A DNA stretch of 10,078 bases from Ruminococcus flavefaciens (lineage in GTDB: Bacteria; Bacillota; Clostridia; Oscillospirales; Ruminococcaceae), in the NCBI GenBank assembly GCA_002348905.1, contig DEBW01000133.1, positions 14,714-24,791 of the forward strand. Direction: 5' to 3'. Position 1 is the stretch's first letter, and the number at the start of each line of letters is the position of its first letter. The notes under the pieces were generated by a model, which was not told the DNA's origin, searched no databases, and saw only the letters and a list, made by a program, of their open reading frames with translations. Both the position numbers and the translations under genes were made by a program. This document shows, piece after piece, positions 1-6,064 of this stretch.

Positions 1-485
1 CCGTCGTTAAGGTCCTGATAGCTCTTTCCGGCTCTGTGGAGGAGACGGAAGCAGTTAACGATATTGATAACTGCGGTTATCATTGAGTTGAGGCTGTTGA
101 ACTTGACGTTTCTCTTAACAGCTCTGCCGGTGAGAGGATCTATTTCAAGCTTGTATGTGTTGAGTATATCAACGAATGAGTCGAAACCGTCTGGCTTCAG
201 ATCCATTATGTATCCGAAAGTGCCGTCCTCGGCTTCTTTAGTGAGGTACTTAGGCCAGAGGAACTTATTGTTCGGAGGGCCGTCCTCGATATTTTTCTTA
301 ATATTCTTGCGGAAGTCCTTAGGCTTCTTCATTTTATCAATATCGTACCATTTCAGCGCCCACTTCTGTCCGTTGAACCTTACGAGGTAAACGGTACCCT
401 GACCGCCGCTGCCGATAACACTTAAAACTTTGGCTTTTCCGCCGAATTCCATTTCGACTTCCTGACCAATTTCAAGCTCTGTCAT
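1..485 (-). CDS. Atypical Ser/Thr protein kinase domain protein (3' end beyond window)
   Basis: The first 161 residues of a protein-kinase-fold enzyme are present; the rest lies beyond base 1. Visible motifs are a glycine-rich loop GSGGQGTVY (residues 25-33), the ATP-anchoring lysine in ALKWY (K45), and a catalytic loop HRAGKSYQDLNDG (from H150) in which D158 takes the place of the HRD aspartate. The YQDLNDG form of this loop is, from family knowledge, typical of bacterial kinases found with vWA-domain and PP2C phosphatase proteins in TerY-type clusters, rather than of PknB kinases. It probably phosphorylates Ser/Thr on a cytoplasmic partner, perhaps the product of the gene just upstream, whose stop codon is 43 bases away. 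The start is supported by AAAGGATGAG about 8 bases upstream. No transmembrane segment is seen in this part. Kinase identity is secure; the substrate and C-terminal domains are unknown. Confidence 0.9.
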   Translation of the reverse strand, partial: MTELEIGQEVEMEFGGKAKVLSVIGSGGQGTVYLVRFNGQKWALKWYDIDKMKKPKDFRKNIKKNIEDGPPNNKFLWPKYLTKEAEDGTFGYIMDLKPDGFDSFVDILNTYKLEIDPLTGRAVKRNVKFNSLNSMITAVINIVNCFRLLHRAGKSYQDLND

Positions 486-512
486 TAAATCTCATCCTTT
501 CTATGGTTGTGT

Positions 513-526
513 CGCTGAAAGCAGCG
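513..526 (-). other. Small intergenic hairpin
   Basis: A 5-bp stem (CGCTG/CAGCG) with a 4-base loop lies in the 43-base gap between the zinc-ribbon/LRR gene and the kinase gene. No T-run follows it, so it is unlikely to be a terminator. It may adjust kinase mRNA processing or stability, but this is inference from position only. Confidence 0.35.
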
Positions 527-528
527 CA

Positions 529-1566
529 TTATTCGTCATCATCATCAATGCCCGGAGTAGTAACAAGTCTGAACATCATGCGGTTACTAAGGCAATATTT
601 GTGTACGTATGAGTTCTCGAAGCAGTGTATAGTAAGCTGTGGGCAGTACGAGAACGCATTAGCGTCGATAAACTTGACGCTGTCAGGGATGTAGAGCTTT
701 CTGAGCTTTTCGCAGCCTGAGAAAGCTTCAGCGCCGATACTGCTTACGGTATCAGGTATCTCGATAGTTTCAAGGCTTGTACAGAATGAGAATGTACTAT
801 CCTCTATTTCAAGGACACCGGAAGGTATCTTTACTGTTACGAGCTTAGCGCACTGGCTGAAAGCACCCTGTTTGATAACTTTGAGCGAATCAGGGAGTTC
901 AAGTCCTCTGAGGCGCTTGCATGAGGAGAAAGCGTAGTCACCGATAGCGATGAGTGTATCAGGGAGCTTGACGGTTCTGAGTGAACCAAATCCGTCGAAG
1001 CAGAAGTTTTCGAGTTTTGTATATCCGCTTGCGATTTCGATATTGCTTCGGATACGATACTTTATAGCATCTATAGGACGGAATATCTTGGTATCAATAG
1101 TCAGAACGGTTTTCTTTTCCGGCTCCGGTTCAGGTTCTTCATCATCCGGGAGCATTCTCATAGGTGATTCATAAGGCCAGCCCAAGAGGTATGTGAAGCA
1201 GGCGAGAACGAATTCTGCTGCATTTTCTGCAAGAAATACATCGCTGAGCATATAGCTCTTAGCTTTCATAATGGCGATCTCTCTGTTTTCATCTTCGAGA
1301 AGCATCCTGAATACGCCCTGATCGTACATATTCTGGAGCAGTCTGCGTTCCTTGTCATAATCCGGAACGTGGTCATAAAGCAGACCGGCAAATTTAGTTT
1401 TGTTTACAACATCACGAGGCCCGTTATCAACAACGATAGCCCTGAGTTCATGCTGAAATTCCATTGTATTCTCAAAGCCTTCGATGACCTGCGGTACGGG
1501 AGCGCCGCAGTTCGGGCAGGCAACGTACTTGGGTTTGAGTTCAGCACCGCATTTTTCGCACTGCAT
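529..1566 (-). CDS. Zinc-ribbon protein with BspA-type leucine-rich repeats
   Basis: A 345-residue protein with no signal peptide or membrane segment, so probably cytoplasmic. Residues 1-21 form a zinc ribbon (C3, C6, C17, C20). Residues 36-130 look helical, and their pattern (ELRAIV, then FAGLLYDHVPD, then a charged helix) recalls an unnamed module I associate with bacterial kinase- and chaperone-linked proteins; that recall is unchecked. An acidic, proline-rich linker (138-151) leads to about six BspA-type (LRR_5) repeats of some 23 residues at 178-315, with the pattern AF..C..L..V.IP. The tail ends DDDDE. The start at 1566 was chosen over an in-frame extension to 1650 because AGGAGG sits 6 bases upstream and the zinc ribbon begins at this Met. 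It is the first gene of a unit with the kinase downstream. A likely role is scaffold or substrate adaptor for that kinase; this is inference. Confidence 0.88.
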   Translation of the reverse strand: MQCEKCGAELKPKYVACPNCGAPVPQVIEGFENTMEFQHELRAIVVDNGPRDVVNKTKFAGLLYDHVPDYDKERRLLQNMYDQGVFRMLLEDENREIAIMKAKSYMLSDVFLAENAAEFVLACFTYLLGWPYESPMRMLPDDEEPEPEPEKKTVLTIDTKIFRPIDAIKYRIRSNIEIASGYTKLENFCFDGFGSLRTVKLPDTLIAIGDYAFSSCKRLRGLELPDSLKVIKQGAFSQCAKLVTVKIPSGVLEIEDSTFSFCTSLETIEIPDTVSSIGAEAFSGCEKLRKLYIPDSVKFIDANAFSYCPQLTIHCFENSYVHKYCLSNRMMFRLVTTPGIDDDDE

Positions 1567-1803
1567 AATTTCCCTCCTGACAATGGTGCTCAGAGTAGAT
1601 TTCATAAGGAAGTTCTGAGCCCTGATAGTAGATCTTTTATTGCATAGCAAGGAGTAACATCTGTAAAGAAAAGATCCAATCCCTTACTGCAAGATTCAGG
1701 TGTGAAAGAAGCGATAGAAGAGGATACATCATAGCACCCGGCTTACAGTTAGTTTTGTAACTTTAACTGAATATATTCAATTACAGATACACACATTATT
1801 TAT
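1567..1803 (-). promoter_or_regulatory. Long structured 5' leader of the zinc-ribbon/LRR gene
   Basis: About 235 bases separate the inferred transcription start (near 1803) from the start codon. Two perfect inverted repeats are visible: GATCTTTT/AAAAGATC (1631-1638 with 1669-1676), enclosing a small TTGC/GCAA hairpin at 1640-1650, and GCTCAGA/TCTGAGC (1588-1594 with 1614-1620) just upstream of the ribosome binding site at 1573-1578. A weaker pair, AGTTA/TAACT, lies at 1748-1769. I do not recognise a known riboswitch or T-box. The leader may simply be long, or it may control translation of the downstream genes. Confidence 0.4.
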
Positions 1804-1809
1804 AACTTA

Positions 1810-1838
1810 ATTATATCACTTATTTGAAATGATGTCAA
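1810..1838 (-). promoter_or_regulatory. Consensus sigma-A promoter for the LRR-kinase unit
   Basis: A perfect TTGACA (1833-1838) and a perfect TATAAT (1810-1815) are separated by exactly 17 bases. Transcription should start near 1803. The -35 box begins 2 bases after the T-run of the preceding terminator, so the two units are packed end to end. Such a consensus promoter without an obvious operator suggests strong basal expression. Confidence 0.85.
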
Positions 1839-1840
1839 GG

Positions 1841-1901
1841 AAAAAAACGCCGAACATAGCGAGAGTTTTTGAACATGGTGCACAAAAACCTCAGTCCGGC
1901 G
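1841..1901 (-). terminator. Rho-independent terminator after the hydrogenase-like gene
   Basis: In the minus-strand RNA an outer stem CGCCGGAC/GTTCGGCG (1894-1901 with 1848-1855) encloses an inner stem GTTTTTG/CAAAAAC, and seven T residues follow (1841-1847). The one imperfect outer pair is a G-U wobble on the minus-strand RNA but would be an A-C mismatch on the plus strand. This fits action on the minus-strand transcript. It ends the DivIVA-like/hydrogenase-like operon. Confidence 0.8.
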
Positions 1902-1975
1902 CTTTACATTCTGTTGCAGAATGATTCAATTTTGTGATAAAATAAACGAAATATACTAAATGTTATTTCGCAAAT

Positions 1976-3664
1976 TTACTGTTCAGTAGTCTTTACAAGA
2001 ACCTTGTTAAGCTCTTCAACGAGTGAGGTTATCTCACCGATAGACTTTGTGATAGTCTCAGAGCTTTCGTTTGTGATAGTAACGTTATCATCGAGACTGC
2101 TGAAAGCATCAATAGTCATATTGAGTATGCTTATGAGCTGATTTACGCTGTCTGAATCCATAGTAGCGTTGTCCTTGCAGAAGGATACAACGTTTTCGAG
2201 GAGATCCTTAACTACGGAAGCACGATCCTTTGTAGCGGATGTGGACTCGTCGATAGTAGAAACGCTTGTGGAGATAGTGCCGATATCGTTCTTGAGCTTG
2301 TTTGAAAGTTCGAGACACTGTGCAGTTATCTCAGCGAGCTTTTCGTGCTGGAGAGCGAGAGTTGAGTGCTTAGCAAGAAGTACAGACTTAGCGTGTACGA
2401 GACAGTTTGCAGGTGTATTCAGACCACGGTGGATAGCGATAGCCATTTCACGACATGAATCGAAACCGCAGGCATGACAGTCGTAGTGTCTTTCGTCTTC
2501 CGTATGCATACCCATCTTCTCATAGATAGGTTCGAGCTGCTGAACAGTCGGGAGCGGAGTAGGAACAGAAGGCTTGTAGTTACGGAGGAAGTCAGTAACT
2601 CTGAGCTCGTCATCGAACTTCTTGAAGAGCTTATCGTCTGTTCTTCCGCCGAGGAGTCCGCCGCCTGACTTACGTCTGCTCTTAGCCTCCATTTCGATTT
2701 GGCGCATAGTAGCCATAACGTCGAAAACGGTCTGATTTGTATTTGAAGCTGGACCTATATTACATCCGAATTCACATGACAGAACGTCAAATACCTGAGG
2801 ATGCTTTGATTCAGGCATTCTTGCGTACATATCAAGCTCACGGTAAACCTTGTGTACACCTTCGGAAGTTGTGATGTTGAGTTCAGGATTTCTGAGCCAG
2901 AGGTTGTCACGAAGTCCGCCTGGACGAGGATAGATGCTTCCAACCTGTCCCTGCTGGTCATCGAACTTGTACTCGTAATCGTCGCCTGAATCGGCTGGGA
3001 TGCTGATGCCGTTGCGCTCGAAGTAGTCCATGAGCTTGCTGATAGTAACGTTGTATTCAACAAGAGCAGTATCGTCGAACTCGATTCTCTTTGCGATACA
3101 TGGAGAAATGAGAGCGATAGGGTTGTTTCTTCTGAGATACTTCTTTATATATATAGCGCTGCAGGCGATAGGGCTGTGGATAGGGGAGATGTTCTGGAGC
3201 AGCTTAGGCTGGTACATCTCAACGTATTTTACGATAGCAGGGCAGGTCTGAGTAACAACGTTGCCGATGCTTCCCTGGTCGATAGTTTTGAGGTGAGCCC
3301 ATGTGCATATATCAGCACCGAGGGATACATCGTATATAGTACATCCCTGTTCACGGAACCAGTCAAGAACGCCCTTCCACTTTGTAGGGAGAACGGACTT
3401 GAGAGCAGGATCAGCCATGATAATGAGCTTTTCCTTTATGATATGGGACATACATTCTTCGGTATCGTCTATGTAATCTCTTGCGCCGTGGTTGCAGGTG
3501 CGTACACATTCGCCGCAGCCTACACAACGGTCAGGATTGACGGAAGTGATGAATCTGCCGTCATCGAGCTGTTTGACGATATTTGCTTCCGGTGCCGGAC
3601 AGCTTCTGACACAGGTATTGCATCCGACGCATTTTTCCGGCTTTACTATAATAATATCATTCAT
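1976..3664 (-). CDS. [FeFe]-hydrogenase-like sensor protein with chemoreceptor-like coil
   Basis: A 562-residue cytoplasmic protein. Residues 8-60 form a two-cluster [4Fe-4S] ferredoxin domain (C12, C15, C18, C22; C47, C50, C53, C57). Residues 80-310 resemble the [FeFe]-hydrogenase catalytic domain. All four H-cluster ligand cysteines are present: C141 in QTCPAIVKYVE, C189 in SPCIAKRIE, C297 and C301 in SCEFGC. The neighbouring proton-relay cysteine of TSCCP enzymes is T140 here, and the MPC methionine is S187; similar losses are known in sensory (HydS-type) hydrogenases. A third Fe-S motif follows (C396, C399, C404, C421). The last 120 residues are Ser/Thr-rich heptad helices resembling a chemoreceptor signalling coil without its conserved tip; I see no PAS domain. 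The likely role is sensing H2 or redox state rather than bulk H2 turnover. Start: AAGGAG lies 10 bases upstream. It is the second gene of its operon, 45 bases after the DivIVA-like gene. Confidence 0.9.
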   Translation of the reverse strand: MNDIIIVKPEKCVGCNTCVRSCPAPEANIVKQLDDGRFITSVNPDRCVGCGECVRTCNHGARDYIDDTEECMSHIIKEKLIIMADPALKSVLPTKWKGVLDWFREQGCTIYDVSLGADICTWAHLKTIDQGSIGNVVTQTCPAIVKYVEMYQPKLLQNISPIHSPIACSAIYIKKYLRRNNPIALISPCIAKRIEFDDTALVEYNVTISKLMDYFERNGISIPADSGDDYEYKFDDQQGQVGSIYPRPGGLRDNLWLRNPELNITTSEGVHKVYRELDMYARMPESKHPQVFDVLSCEFGCNIGPASNTNQTVFDVMATMRQIEMEAKSRRKSGGGLLGGRTDDKLFKKFDDELRVTDFLRNYKPSVPTPLPTVQQLEPIYEKMGMHTEDERHYDCHACGFDSCREMAIAIHRGLNTPANCLVHAKSVLLAKHSTLALQHEKLAEITAQCLELSNKLKNDIGTISTSVSTIDESTSATKDRASVVKDLLENVVSFCKDNATMDSDSVNQLISILNMTIDAFSSLDDNVTITNESSETITKSIGEITSLVEELNKVLVKTTEQ

Positions 3665-3709
3665 AGCGGTTTAACTCCTTAAAATTGGTACATTTATTGG
3701 TGTGGATCG

Positions 3710-4795
3710 TCACTTCTTTTTGTTAAGTGCCTGAGCCTGAGCAGCGAGAGCAGCAAGGTCTATCTTTCCGCCCTTTTTCTTATCAGAAGCGTCGTTCTTT
3801 TTGTCGTCGGCTTTTTCTTCAGCCGGTTTCTCTTCAGCTTCTTTTATTTTGCCGCTTTCTGCGTCTTCTGATTTGGTCTTATTGCCGATAGATTCAGCCA
3901 TTTGTCTCAGTTTGTCGAGAGCGTTGTTTCTCTTTTCCTTATCCTCTGAATCAAAATCAAACTGTTTCTTCGGCGGTTCAGGATATTCAGGAGCATAATG
4001 CTTAGGAGCTTCAAATACAGGAGTACCGCCCTCTTTGAGGGTAGCTTCTGTTACACGGAGAAGTTCTTCACACTCATAAAGGTTGCCTACGCCCATTTCC
4101 TCGAACTTCATGATAGCGTCCTTGAAGTCGTTGATCTGTTTGCCGAGACTGAGAACTTTATCAAGTACAGTAGCTCTGAGGTTATCGTTAGCCTTATCCA
4201 TATCGCTTGCATTGTTCTTGGCTTTTGCGATTATCTCAGCAGCTTTGCGCTCAGCTTCGTTTATTATATTAGCAGCTTCATCATTAGCGAAAGTTATAGA
4301 TTTTTCAGCAGCTTTTTTGGATTCAGACTCTATCTCCTGAGCCTTCTGTTTTGCAGCGGATTCCAGCATATCAGCGGTCTTTTTAGCTTCGATGAAAACA
4401 GCGCTGAGAGCGAGGGCTTCATCGCCTGCCTGAGCGGCAGTGAGCTGATTATTAGCGGAAGTCAGCTTATCGTTGATAGCAGTAAGTTTTTCGTGGAGCT
4501 GTTTTATCTCCTGCTCATACTTTCTGTTATCCTCTTCGGCAGCTTTGAGTTTTGTGGCAAGAGTGTCATTCTGTACCTGGATCTCAGTAAGTTTAGCTCT
4601 TTCTTCTGCGAGAACTGCTTCAAAGTTCTCCTCAGCGGAAGTACCTTTTTTGTAGCCTTCTATCAGGAGCTTATTCTCTCTGAGTTCGTTCTGGGTGCTG
4701 AACATCTGAGTGTTAAGATATTCAAGCCTGCGAATGACTTCATTCTTGTCAAAACCGCCGAAAGTAACGGTTTTTATAAAATGCGATTCAGCCAT
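3710..4795 (-). CDS. DivIVA-like coiled-coil protein
   Basis: A 361-residue protein with no signal peptide or membrane span. Residues 5-47 (FIKTVTFGGFDKNEVIRRLEYL) match the start of DivIVA/GpsB proteins, where a short membrane-binding segment precedes a coiled coil. Residues 50-235 are long heptad helices rich in Ala, Glu and Lys, with an AEKSI..ANDEAANIINEAERKAAEIIAKA-type stretch (about 163-192) typical of DivIVA-family coils. A Pro-rich linker (258-277), a highly charged Lys/Glu tail (280-344) and a final alanine-rich helix follow. The start at 4795 was chosen because AAGGAGG lies just upstream; a longer in-frame extension to 4837 has no such site. Family members mark cell poles or septa or organise curved membrane. 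Placement first in an operon with a hydrogenase-like sensor suggests it might recruit or localise that protein; this is inference. Confidence 0.83.
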   Translation of the reverse strand: MAESHFIKTVTFGGFDKNEVIRRLEYLNTQMFSTQNELRENKLLIEGYKKGTSAEENFEAVLAEERAKLTEIQVQNDTLATKLKAAEEDNRKYEQEIKQLHEKLTAINDKLTSANNQLTAAQAGDEALALSAVFIEAKKTADMLESAAKQKAQEIESESKKAAEKSITFANDEAANIINEAERKAAEIIAKAKNNASDMDKANDNLRATVLDKVLSLGKQINDFKDAIMKFEEMGVGNLYECEELLRVTEATLKEGGTPVFEAPKHYAPEYPEPPKKQFDFDSEDKEKRNNALDKLRQMAESIGNKTKSEDAESGKIKEAEEKPAEEKADDKKNDASDKKKGGKIDLAALAAQAQALNKKK

Positions 4796-4864
4796 TTTCT
4801 GATCCTCCTTATGTGTACAGCGAGGAAAAAGCACCATACACTCTCTGTTTCTATATACATTATT

Positions 4865-4893
4865 ATTATACTACATTCTGAAATTAAAGTCAA
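4865..4893 (-). promoter_or_regulatory. Sigma-A promoter of the DivIVA-like/hydrogenase-like operon
   Basis: TTGACT (4888-4893) and a perfect TATAAT (4865-4870) are 17 bases apart. The inferred start near 4858 gives a leader of about 63 bases before the DivIVA-like gene. No promoter was seen in the 45-base gap before the second gene, so both are probably on one transcript. Confidence 0.8.
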
Positions 4894-4964
4894 TATATTT
4901 CAAAGAAAAAGTGAGATTTGTTTTATACACATCATACAAAGTGAAATACGACCTGTCTCATGCT

Positions 4965-5008
4965 GAAAAAAGCCCGTAATAAAGAGAAACGGGCACTTTT
5001 TAGTGCCC
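4965..5008 (-). terminator. Terminator of the 184-residue protein gene, with an overlapping alternative hairpin
   Basis: In the minus-strand RNA GCCCGT/ACGGGC (4989-4994 with 4972-4977) forms a stem followed by a run of six or more T residues. An earlier hairpin GGGCAC/GTGCCC (5003-5008 with 4991-4996) shares four bases with the terminator stem, so the two cannot form fully together. The plus strand also carries a T-run after the first stem, so the site may work in both directions. It lies 37 bases after the stop codon at 5045. Confidence 0.75.
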
Positions 5009-5044
5009 ACATGATACAAAAATATATTTATGGTCTGCCGGATA

Positions 5045-5599
5045 TTACCAGTCAGATTCGCATGAATTTATAAGAGCCTGTACTTCCGGCTTGTTATATA
5101 AGCCAAGGTCAAAAAGTTTGTCAGACTGCTTGCGTGTTATCTTTCCTGTCTCAGAATGTACATACTGACCATGGCGGCGTTCTCTTCCGTCCCATGAGTC
5201 GATAACTTCTATCCAGCCTTTTCTGTGAAGAGTCATTTCCGGGAACTTTGAAGAAGGATAGAATGTACGGGCGATAGCCTCAGCACATCTGTTGTGGTTA
5301 GTGTAGCTGCAGGAATATGTTTCGCCGTCGGGAGAGATCCAGCCGAGGTGAAATGCAGGATCGTTATGCTTGAACATTCTTTCAAGCGGAAGCGGAAAGG
5401 GTTTATCCGACTCGATAAGCTCAACGAAATGTGAATCATTGGGGTCAAAGCTAAAATATCCGCCCTTGCCGTCGAGAACAATTGGGAGTTTGTCTTCTGT
5501 GATCGTTTCAAAGCCAGTACCTTTGAGCTGACGCATAGTATCTATGTACCTGTAGCAGTACTGACCAGTTTCTGATTTGTATACAGCATATTTTTTCAT
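5045..5599 (-). CDS. Hypothetical protein, 184 residues, with two GWI-type strands
   Basis: I do not recognise this protein. It is soluble, with no signal peptide or membrane segment, and rich in aromatic residues. The N-terminal half (1-75) looks like mixed strand. The C-terminal half has two similar strands, HLGWIS (84-89) and KGWIEV (127-132), flanking a helix with H102 and EAIARTF (107-113). That strand-helix-strand layout recalls small uncharacterised proteins of phages and Bacillota, but the recall is unverified. The end (QSDKLFDLGLYNKPEVQALI, 158-177) is probably helical. The start is well supported by AAGGAGG about 8 bases upstream. It has its own promoter and terminator and is therefore a single-gene unit. 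It is certainly coding on ribosome site, length and composition; its function is unknown. Confidence 0.82.
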   Translation of the reverse strand: MKKYAVYKSETGQYCYRYIDTMRQLKGTGFETITEDKLPIVLDGKGGYFSFDPNDSHFVELIESDKPFPLPLERMFKHNDPAFHLGWISPDGETYSCSYTNHNRCAEAIARTFYPSSKFPEMTLHRKGWIEVIDSWDGRERRHGQYVHSETGKITRKQSDKLFDLGLYNKPEVQALINSCESDW

Positions 5600-5647
5600 G
5601 ATCTGACCTCCTTTTCATGAAATTTACGAATACTTTTCTTTATATAT

Positions 5648-5676
5648 ATTTTACTCCTTTATAGAGTTTTTGTCAA
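5648..5676 (-). promoter_or_regulatory. Sigma-A promoter of the 184-residue protein gene
   Basis: A perfect TTGACA (5671-5676) and TAAAAT (5648-5653) are separated by 17 bases. The inferred start near 5641 gives a leader of about 40 bases. Confidence 0.75.
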
Positions 5677-5926
5677 GTGAGGATCCGCAATTATTGGTCA
5701 GTTCAGACAACTTAATGCAATAATTGATAAGCATACTATCTGATATAGCAAATAATATCATAGTACAATAAAATGAATATTAAAGTTAGACAAAAATTCA
5801 GTGAATAAACTGGTGAAAAAGTGAATTAACGATTAGAATAAATGCCGATAAACTTAAAAGAAAGCTTACTAAAAATCATTTACAGTTTACTCAAAAACAT
5901 TTTTTTAAACATCCCTCAAAGTAATA

Positions 5927-5945
5927 TTAATACATTGTGTATTAA
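5927..5945. repeat. Perfect 19-base inverted repeat (8-3-8)
   Basis: TTAATACATTGTGTATTAA has two perfect 8-base arms around TTG. No T-run follows on either strand. It could be a binding site for a dimeric regulator, or a chance product of AT-rich sequence. It lies about 250 bases upstream of the promoter of the 184-residue protein gene, farther than usual for a simple operator. Confidence 0.4.
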
Positions 5946-5988
5946 ATAAATGTAAATACTGCAAATTCGTGGAAAATACATGATTTAT

Positions 5989-6021
5989 GGCTGCCGGAAG
6001 ATTTTTTCCGACAGCCATTTT
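5989..6021 (-). terminator. Terminator hairpin after the GGDEF gene
   Basis: Two 11-base arms, GGCTGTCGGAA and TTCCGGCAGCC in the minus-strand RNA (6006-6016 with 5989-5999), pair fully with one G-U wobble. On the plus strand the same position is a C-A mismatch, which favours minus-strand function. However, the clean T-run (6018-6022) follows the hairpin in plus direction, while the minus side continues as ATAAATCATG. It may act both ways or be weak for the operon. Confidence 0.65.
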
Positions 6022-6064
6022 TTGCGATATAACGGTATGTTAAAATGGAATAGATATATAAAAA

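Larger units (their letters stand above)
5677..6064. other. AT-rich intergenic region without a recognisable gene
   Basis: This 388-base stretch lies between the GGDEF gene and the promoter of the 184-residue protein gene. I found no reading frame with a ribosome site, no tRNA-like fold and no convincing second promoter on either strand. It holds the GGDEF-operon terminator near its right end and a perfect 19-base inverted repeat at 5927-5945, both listed separately. Confidence 0.6.

Noticed and set aside
64..390. Plus-strand open frame of 108 codons
   Set aside because: It is the antisense of the kinase gene, which shows all expected nucleotide-binding and catalytic motifs.
1567..1650. In-frame N-terminal extension of the zinc-ribbon/LRR gene
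   Set aside because: It begins at a TTG without a ribosome site, while AGGAGG stands just before the Met at 1566, where the zinc ribbon starts.
1976..3664. Catalytic, H2-evolving [FeFe] hydrogenase
   Set aside because: The proton-relay cysteine and the MPC methionine are replaced, and a signalling-type coil follows. A sensory role fits better.
3176..3682. Plus-strand open frame of 168 codons
   Set aside because: It is the antisense of the hydrogenase-like gene, whose cysteine motifs settle the coding strand.
4796..4837. In-frame N-terminal extension of the DivIVA-like gene
   Set aside because: The Met at 4795 has AAGGAGG upstream and begins the DivIVA-like motif. The extension would contain that ribosome site.
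3998..4966. Long plus-strand open frame of 322 codons
   Set aside because: It lies opposite the DivIVA-like gene and reads as low-complexity Ser/Phe/Leu, the complement of Lys/Glu/Ala codons. It has no ribosome site or promoter.
5690..6021. Plus-strand small RNA ending at the T-run at 6018-6022
   Set aside because: No convincing plus-strand promoter was found upstream, and the hairpin's wobble pair fits minus-strand RNA better.
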